Source of the DNA: Paenibacillus ehimensis NBRC 15659
GTDB lineage: Bacteria; Bacillota; Bacilli; Paenibacillales; NBRC-103111
DNA length: 64,000 nt
Assembly (NCBI RefSeq): GCF_004000785.1
Contig: NZ_BILX01000025.1
Location: forward strand, 1 to 64,000
Reading direction: 5' to 3'
Positions 59,523-64,000 of the stretch are shown one piece after another. A program made the translations under genes and the position numbers. How positions within the stretch are numbered: the stretch's first letter is position 1; each line of letters begins with the position of its first letter. The notes beneath the pieces are model-generated. The model was not told the DNA's origin and ran no database searches. It worked only from the letters and a program-made list of their open reading frames with translations.

Positions 59523-59586
59523 GCGTTAAAATCCTCTTTTCTCCGTTCATGTTATTCTCCTTTCGAATGAGGTTCAGTTGCCGCAT
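59461..59586 (-). CDS. Leader ORF overlapping the ribosomal protection gene (41 codons)
   Basis: ATG at 59586 follows GGAG by eight bases; a second in-frame ATG at 59550 follows AAAGGAG by six. The frame (MRQLNLIRKENNMNGEKR at its start) runs 61 bases into the resistance gene in another frame. Better ribosome sites than the gene itself suggest translational coupling or attenuation. Its first nine bases, ATGCGGCAA, equal those of the divergent efflux leader. Confidence 0.5.
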   Translation of the reverse strand: MRQLNLIRKENNMNGEKRILTHAYHKYRDSGARRCWKDKSG

Positions 59587-59617
59587 TCCGATCACTCCAA
59601 TCTATTGTATTACTCAC

Positions 59618-59647
59618 AGTATATACGGATTTGACGGATGATTCCAA
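59618..59647 (-). promoter_or_regulatory. Promoter of the ribosomal protection gene
   Basis: Minus strand TTGGAA, 18 bases, TATACT. Confidence 0.55.
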
Positions 59648-59677
59648 TGAATGACGCTTACGTCTATGGGGCGGATA

Positions 59678-59686
59678 TGCTATAAT
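59678..59686 (+). promoter_or_regulatory. Extended -10 promoter of the efflux gene
   Basis: TGCTATAAT with a weak -35; about 50 bases upstream of the leader ATG. Confidence 0.65.
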
Positions 59687-59736
59687 CGGTTTGGTTTATT
59701 TTCTCATTTTTACTAATTTGGGAGGCGTAGCATATC

Positions 59737-59799
59737 ATGCGGCAAAACAATTTCGCAAGGGTACAACATTTAGGGGAAGGCGCATCATCGACCCTATAA
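59737..59799 (+). CDS. Tet(K)/Tet(L)-type leader peptide (20 aa)
   Basis: ATG follows GGGAGG by about ten bases. The peptide is MRQNNFARVQHLGEGASSTL. The known 20-residue Tet(L) leader ends NRVQLKEGSVSLTL; length, the RVQ-L-EG core and the S-TL end agree. In tetL, leader translation controls reinitiation at the pump gene when tetracycline slows ribosomes. It ends 37 bases before the pump start. Confidence 0.8.
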   Translation: MRQNNFARVQHLGEGASSTL

Positions 59800-59826
59800 A
59801 CTGCGATTCCCCTTCCTTATAAGGGG
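59773..59826 (+). promoter_or_regulatory. Translational attenuator of the efflux gene
   Basis: AAGGGG (59821-59826), the ribosome site of the pump gene, can pair with CCCCTT (59809-59814). GGGGAA inside the leader ORF (59773-59778) can pair with TTCCCC (59807-59812), which shares bases with the first stem, so the two are mutually exclusive. This is a classic attenuator layout. Confidence 0.65.
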
Positions 59827-59836
59827 TTATATTCAA

Positions 59837-61198
59837 GTGCAACACCGAAATGAAGTTCAGGCATCGCGTTTCATCCTGTGGCTGAGCGTGTTGACGTTTT
59901 TCAGCGTCATGAACGAAACCATGTTTAACGTTTCGTTGCCGGACATTTCCGCTTATTTCCATATCGCACCGTCGGCAGCCAATTGGACCAACACCTGCTT
60001 TTCGCTCTCCTTCGCCCTTGGCGTCGCAGTGTACGGCAAAATATCGGAGCATACGGGCATGCGAAAGCTGCTGCTTTTCGGAATGCTGATCTACGGTTTC
60101 GGTTCGGTCGTCGGCCTGTTGGGACATGTCTGGTATCCGGGCGTGCTGGCTGCGCGTTTTTTACAGGGAGTCGGGGCTTCGGCCATTCCGTCGCTCATTA
60201 TGGTGATGATCGTCAGGATCGTCGAGCCGGGAAAACAGGGCAAAGCTTTCGGCCTGATCGGCTCTGTCGTCGCATTTGGCGAGGGGCTCGGTCCGGTCAT
60301 CGGAGGCGCGGTTTCCGGCTACATGCATTGGTCGCTTTTATTTGCGCTGCCGTTGCTGTCGCTGCTGGCTCTGCCGTTCGTCCTTCGGACGCTGCCCGAC
60401 GAGACTACAGCGGGAAAAGCATTCGATAAGACCGGCGCAGTACTGTTGTCTGCGGGCATTCTGTCGTTTGCGCTGTTTACGACGCTGTATCACTGGATTT
60501 GCCTGACGGCAAGTCTGGTTCTGTTCGCGCTTCTGGCTCTTCATATCCGCCGGCACCGGGAGCCGTTCCTGGAACGGTTCCTGTTCCGGAAGAAAAGGTA
60601 CCTTGCCGGTGTGCTCCTGGGCGCCTTGCTTCTCGGCACGGTCGCCGGCTTTATTTCCATGGTGCCTTATCTGATGAGAGCGGTGTACGATATGCCGACC
60701 GGCCTTATCGGAAGCGCCATTCTGTTCCCCGGCACCTTGAGCGTCATCTTGTTCGGGATGCTGGGCGGGATGCTGGCTGACCGCCGGGGCCATATCACCG
60801 CGATGCTGACCGGCATAAGCATGATTGCCGCCGGTTTTCTGATCGTCCTGCTTTACACGGACCGGGCGCCTTGGTGGATAACGGCTTCGATGATTTTGAC
60901 GTTTGGCGGCCTGTCGTTTGTGAAAACCGCCGTCTCCGCAAGTGTCGCCGGTACGCTGGAACCGGATGAGGCGGGATCCGGCATGGGGATGCTCAACTTC
61001 GCCTGCTTCCTTGCGGAAGGGATCGGCATTGCCGGTGTGGGCGGACTGCTGACGAAGCCGTGGCTGAACTTCCCCCTGATCGGGACCGTAACGAGTCAAG
61101 CAGCCGCGCTTTACAGCAATATGATGCTGATTTTTATGGCGTTCGTGACGGTTGGCGGCATCCTTTTCGTTATGACGTATAAGCGCCATCGACAGTGA
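59837..61198 (+). CDS. Tet(L)/Tet(K)-type tetracycline efflux MFS transporter (14 TM)
   Basis: 453 residues from GTG 59837, ten bases after AAGGGG. The sequence follows Tet(L) throughout: ILWLSVLTFFSVMNETMFNV, NVSLPDISAYF, AVYGKISEHTGMRKLLLFG (motif A), GKAFGLIGSVVAFGEGLGPV (antiporter motif C with GPVIGG), GTVAGFISMVPYLMR, and FPGTLSVILFGMLGGMLADR. Fourteen helices place it in the DHA2 family, which exchanges a metal-tetracycline complex, Na+ or K+ for protons. Placement next to a ribosomal protection gene and a matching leader peptide support the assignment. It may be a resident homologue with other physiological roles, such as monovalent cation antiport. Confidence 0.93.
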   Translation: MQHRNEVQASRFILWLSVLTFFSVMNETMFNVSLPDISAYFHIAPSAANWTNTCFSLSFALGVAVYGKISEHTGMRKLLLFGMLIYGFGSVVGLLGHVWYPGVLAARFLQGVGASAIPSLIMVMIVRIVEPGKQGKAFGLIGSVVAFGEGLGPVIGGAVSGYMHWSLLFALPLLSLLALPFVLRTLPDETTAGKAFDKTGAVLLSAGILSFALFTTLYHWICLTASLVLFALLALHIRRHREPFLERFLFRKKRYLAGVLLGALLLGTVAGFISMVPYLMRAVYDMPTGLIGSAILFPGTLSVILFGMLGGMLADRRGHITAMLTGISMIAAGFLIVLLYTDRAPWWITASMILTFGGLSFVKTAVSASVAGTLEPDEAGSGMGMLNFACFLAEGIGIAGVGGLLTKPWLNFPLIGTVTSQAAALYSNMMLIFMAFVTVGGILFVMTYKRHRQ

Positions 61199-61236
61199 CA
61201 ACAAGCTCCGGGGATTTCCCGGAGCTTGTTGTTTTG
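61198..61236 (+). terminator. Terminator of the efflux gene
   Basis: AACAAGCTCCGGG and CCCGGAGCTTGTT pair around five bases, followed by GTTTTGG. The 150 bases after it, up to the next start, show no gene. Confidence 0.92.
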
Positions 61237-61389
61237 GCTTTGTTAGACCATCATGTGGATAATGAATGTTTTAAGAACAGAGTGATTTAAGCAGACGGGC
61301 AAGATAGATTTAAACAAATCTTTCCCTGCTCACCAGGAACAATATTGATTATCATGAAGTACAGTCATACTTGGAACGGAGTGAGAGGT

Positions 61390-62241
61390 TTGGATGTGCC
61401 ATTTATCATTTCAAAAATGATCGATCGTCTGAAGCAAGTCAACGGTGTGCATGCTCTGGTTCTAGGCGGTTCAAGAGCCAGGGGGACTGAACATCCCGAC
61501 TCCGATATTGATATTGGTATTTATTACCACGAGAACGATGAGTTGGATATTGCCCAGCTTCGTCATGCAGCCTCCGTCTTGGATGACGAGCATAGAGACA
61601 ACTTAATCACTGAAATCGGTGAGTGGGGACCATGGATTAACGGCGGCGGCTGGCTAAAAGTGAATCAAAAACCGGTCGATTTTTTATACCGTGATCAAAA
61701 CAAAGTGTCAAAAGTAATTGACCAGTGCCTCGCGGGAGAGATCACCATCGACTATCAACCGGGCCATCCTCATGGATTTATCAATTCGATCTATTTAGCT
61801 GAAATCGCGTTGTGCAAGGTGTTATGGGATCCATCGGGTCTTATTGGAGAATTGAAGACCAGAACAACCCCATACCCGCGTGTTTTGCAAAAAGCGATCA
61901 TTCAAAAATTTCTGTGGGAGGCCCATTTCTCCCTTGAGATTGGGCGAAAAGGGATCTATAAAAACGATTTATCCTATATTGCCGGATGTTGTTTTAGGTC
62001 GGTTTCTTGCTTGAATCAGGTGTTGTTTGCACTTAACGAAACGTATTGGATGAACGAAAAAGGAGCTGCGGCTATCGCCGATTCATTTCGCCTGGCGCCA
62101 AGCCAATACTCCTATAGAATAAACGAGCTATTGACCTTAGTCACAGCAGATCAAGCCGGTTTGGAGAAGGCTCTGGAAATGTTACGCGATCTGGTTCATG
62201 AAACGGATAATCTAGTGAAAATGAAAGGTGTGTTTAACTAA
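61390..62241 (+). CDS. Nucleotidyltransferase-domain protein, AT-richer than its neighbours
   Basis: 283 residues from TTG 61390, eight bases after GGAG; the frame is open from 61345 (TTG) with an ATG at 61354, so the start is uncertain. The NTase core LVLGGSRARGTEHPDSDIDIG (residues about 24-44) has the GS-x(9)-D-x-D metal site; the third acidic residue is the aspartate in KPVDFLYR. The C-terminal half is helical, as in ANT-type aminoglycoside or DUF4037 proteins. Base composition is visibly lower in GC than surrounding genes, which suggests acquisition. Substrate unknown; antibiotic adenylylation is only a possibility. Confidence 0.85.
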   Translation: MDVPFIISKMIDRLKQVNGVHALVLGGSRARGTEHPDSDIDIGIYYHENDELDIAQLRHAASVLDDEHRDNLITEIGEWGPWINGGGWLKVNQKPVDFLYRDQNKVSKVIDQCLAGEITIDYQPGHPHGFINSIYLAEIALCKVLWDPSGLIGELKTRTTPYPRVLQKAIIQKFLWEAHFSLEIGRKGIYKNDLSYIAGCCFRSVSCLNQVLFALNETYWMNEKGAAAIADSFRLAPSQYSYRINELLTLVTADQAGLEKALEMLRDLVHETDNLVKMKGVFN

Positions 62242-62250
62242 ACGCTTCTC

Positions 62251-63417
62251 TCATCGAACGCTCTCCACCTGCTGCTCCTGAAAGCGGGACAGCCGGAACA
62301 TCTCCAGATCGAAGGCGTCCGGTTTTCCTTCGATCCGGTCCGCCAAAATTTCGCCGACGACGCTGGCAAATTTGAAGCCGTGCCCCGAGAAACCGCAGGC
62401 GATCTGAATGTTCGGATCGTTCGGCGCCCGGTCGATGATGAAATGTTCGTCCGGCGACAGCTCGTATTTGCACACCCCGCCGCGCAGCAGAGCGCCCGCC
62501 GCAGCCGGCATATACGTCTCCAGCGCCCGGCGGACGTCGCCTTCGTCCTCCGCCAGCGTCCCGAATTCAGCCGGCTGCTCGACTGGCGAGAGCGGAAGGC
62601 CGTTCTCGTGCCGCCCGATCTTCACGCCGGATCCTTGAATGCTCGGAAAGCCGTAAAAGCCGCCTTCCGGGGTGCTTAACGTGAAGCCCGGGAACCGTTC
62701 GGAGGCGAACAGCGCTTCGTCGGCCTGAAACCAGGCCACCGCTTTGCGGACCGGTGACACGGGCAGCGCAAGCGACGGAAGCAGCACGCTGCCGACCCCG
62801 GCGCCCGCGCTGAGAATAAGACGGTCTGCGCGGAAGTCGCCGACCCCGGTTTTTACGGTGACGCCTGCGTTCTCAGGCACAACCTCCGTTACTCGCGTGT
62901 ACGGAAGCAGTACCGCCCGGTGTGCCAGCGCCGTCTCGCGGTACGCCTGTACGCATTGCTCGCTGAGCAAATAGCCGGCCTCGGGTTCGAACAGCCCCGT
63001 GTAGCCGTCCGGCAGTTGAACGCCCGGCCAGCGCTTGGCAATCTCCTCCGGCTGCAGCAGTTCGACTGGCAATTGAAGCGCAGCCGCCGATTCGAGCTTG
63101 TCGCGAAGCCCCGAATGCCCTGCCGGCGCCATATTCAGCACGCCGCTGCGAAAGAACAGCTTCCGGCCGCGTTCCTCCTCCAGCTCATTCCAGAGCCGGT
63201 GCGCCCGGACCGCCATAGCCGCGTAGGGGCCCCCTCCGGCATAGGCATGGCGGAGCAGTCTCGTTTCCCCGTGATGGCTGCCTCCCCCATGGGGCGGGTC
63301 GAGCGCGTCGATCAGCAGCGTGCTTATCCCTCTCCGCGCCAAATGCGCCCCCGCGCTCATCCCCATGGAGCCTGCGCCGATGACAATGACATCGTAAGAC
63401 GTACGGATAACAGTCAC
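62251..63417 (-). CDS. Monomeric sarcosine oxidase / N-methyl-L-tryptophan oxidase family
   Basis: 388 residues, as in MSOX/SolA. FAD Rossmann start YDVIVIGAGSMGMSAGAHLA; the family signature DPPHGGGSHHGETRLLRHAY near 40-60; covalent-flavin cysteine in GGVCKYELSPDEHFIID near 315; and FSGHGFKFASVVGE at the C-terminus. It oxidises N-methyl amino acids to the amino acid, formaldehyde and H2O2. The GTG start at 63417 directly abuts AAGGA, so initiation may be inefficient or slightly misassigned. Divergent from the aldo/keto reductase gene across 83 bases. Confidence 0.94.
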   Translation of the reverse strand: MTVIRTSYDVIVIGAGSMGMSAGAHLARRGISTLLIDALDPPHGGGSHHGETRLLRHAYAGGGPYAAMAVRAHRLWNELEEERGRKLFFRSGVLNMAPAGHSGLRDKLESAAALQLPVELLQPEEIAKRWPGVQLPDGYTGLFEPEAGYLLSEQCVQAYRETALAHRAVLLPYTRVTEVVPENAGVTVKTGVGDFRADRLILSAGAGVGSVLLPSLALPVSPVRKAVAWFQADEALFASERFPGFTLSTPEGGFYGFPSIQGSGVKIGRHENGLPLSPVEQPAEFGTLAEDEGDVRRALETYMPAAAGALLRGGVCKYELSPDEHFIIDRAPNDPNIQIACGFSGHGFKFASVVGEILADRIEGKPDAFDLEMFRLSRFQEQQVESVR

Positions 63418-63455
63418 TCCTTCCCAAGCGTATATTAAACCGGCATATAATTAGG

Positions 63456-63461
63456 TATAAT
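63456..63461 (+). promoter_or_regulatory. -10 box of the aldo/keto reductase gene
   Basis: TATAAT 39 bases before the start; -35 weak. Confidence 0.45.
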
Positions 63462-63500
63462 CAGACTATGGCCACCCACATTCCCGAAGGAGTGAATTTT

Positions 63501-64000
63501 TTGGAACATAGATATTTCGGCGCGTCCGACAAGCAATTTCCGATTCTGGGCTTCGGCGCCCAGCGCATCGTGGACGAGCATCAGTGCACGGAGGAAGAAG
63601 CGATACGCATCGTCAACCGGGCGATCGACGAAGGCATCACCTACTTCGATACGGCCCCAAGCTATTCCGGCGGGCAGTCGGAGGAGCGGCTGGGCAAAGC
63701 GCTCCGGCACCGACGCGGCGACGTCTGGATCGCCACGAAGACGCACGACCGGACAAGAGACGGCTCGTGGCGTCTGCTCGAAGCCAGCCTGAACCGGCTG
63801 CAAACCGACCGCGTCGACGAATGGCGTCTGCATAATCTGGTGACGATGGACGATTTGGAGCAATGCTTCGCCAAGGGCGGAGCGATGGAGGCGATGCTCG
63901 AAGCGAAGGAGCAAGGCATCATCAAGGCGATCAGCGTCAGCGGACATACGAACCCGGAAGTGCAGCTCGAAGCGATCGAACGGTTCCCTTTCGACAGCGC
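63501..64000 (+). CDS. Aldo/keto reductase, N-terminal part (cut by window edge)
   Basis: Start TTG at 63501 lies nine bases after AAGGAG; an upstream ATG is out of register with it. The first 166 residues show the aldo/keto reductase barrel: FGAQRIVDEH, catalytic aspartate in GITYFDTAPSYSGGQSEERLG with the tyrosine (APSY), lysine in WIATKTHDR, histidine in EWRLHNLVTMDDLE, then KEQGIIKAISVSGHTNPE. Reduces aldehydes or ketones with NADPH; substrate unknown. The C-terminus is outside the window. Confidence 0.93.
   Translation, partial: MEHRYFGASDKQFPILGFGAQRIVDEHQCTEEEAIRIVNRAIDEGITYFDTAPSYSGGQSEERLGKALRHRRGDVWIATKTHDRTRDGSWRLLEASLNRLQTDRVDEWRLHNLVTMDDLEQCFAKGGAMEAMLEAKEQGIIKAISVSGHTNPEVQLEAIERFPFDS

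Overview
The window looks like chromosome of a spore-forming, GC-rich member of the Paenibacillaceae, probably Paenibacillus or a close relative. The signs are strong AGGAGG-type ribosome binding sites with many TTG and GTG starts, SLH-domain and lipobox proteins, cwlJ of spore germination, YdaT/YmaF/DUF4023-type small Bacillales proteins, a sugar ABC importer with no ATPase of its own, and Fur, LexA and CcpA sites of Bacillus type. No rRNA, tRNA, complete insertion sequence or CRISPR array was seen. This assignment is inference from gene content, not a database match.

Layout. 1-6.8 kb: start of a chromate transporter, then a MacA/MacB-type export operon with a large secreted protein as its last gene. 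7-10.1 kb: pckA and a stress-type pair (ydaT, SDR dehydrogenase) behind a SigB-like promoter. 10.5-14 kb: a methyltransferase remnant, an SLH-GH18 protein, a 48-residue DUF4023-type gene and a WecA/MraY-type transferase. 14-20 kb: a sugar ABC operon with a dehydrogenase, a near-ideal SigA promoter overlapping a cre site, and a GntR regulator fused to a solute-binding domain that shares an operator half-site with the operon. 20-25.5 kb: YmaF, M29 aminopeptidase, ndk and ppdK; ppdK and pckA carry related AT-rich operator-like repeats. 25.5-28.3 kb: a gene-poor stretch with a perfect LexA box, then an FHA-winged-helix regulator and a MurA with Asp in place of the fosfomycin-target Cys. 28.4-32 kb: a Fur-controlled iron locus (Btr-like AraC/siderophore-binding fusion, siderophore-binding lipoprotein, nitroreductase). 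32-39.5 kb: an LTA-synthase-like sulfatase with a repeat-rich tail, a heterodimeric ABC exporter and a VanZ-RDD protein.

39.6-44 kb: GNAT, UPF0173 hydrolase, and a c-di-GMP circuit in which an MHYT-PAS-GGDEF-EAL enzyme gene is followed by a c-di-GMP-I riboswitch and terminator in front of a CheY-like gene. 44-50 kb: DoxX/LigB pair divergent from an HxlR regulator; AraC, GH43-like and GH31 operon. 50-57.4 kb: ArsR-like regulator, 109-residue unknown and ClpP paralogue in one operon, alginate-lyase-family enzyme, TerC, a secreted DUF4350/ThuA-like protein, a TrkA-C membrane protein and cwlJ. 57.5-61.2 kb: a divergent tetracycline-resistance-like pair, a TetM-type ribosomal protection protein and a Tet(L)-type efflux pump, each preceded by a leader ORF; the efflux leader looks like the known 20-residue Tet(K)/Tet(L) leader peptide. 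61.3-64 kb: an AT-richer nucleotidyltransferase, a sarcosine/N-methyltryptophan oxidase and the start of an aldo/keto reductase.

The strongest regulatory stories are the c-di-GMP riboswitch-CheY circuit, the tetracycline leader pair, the shared pckA/ppdK sites and the GntR-SBP fusion regulator. Most of the individual families are known; the novelty lies mainly in arrangements and controls.
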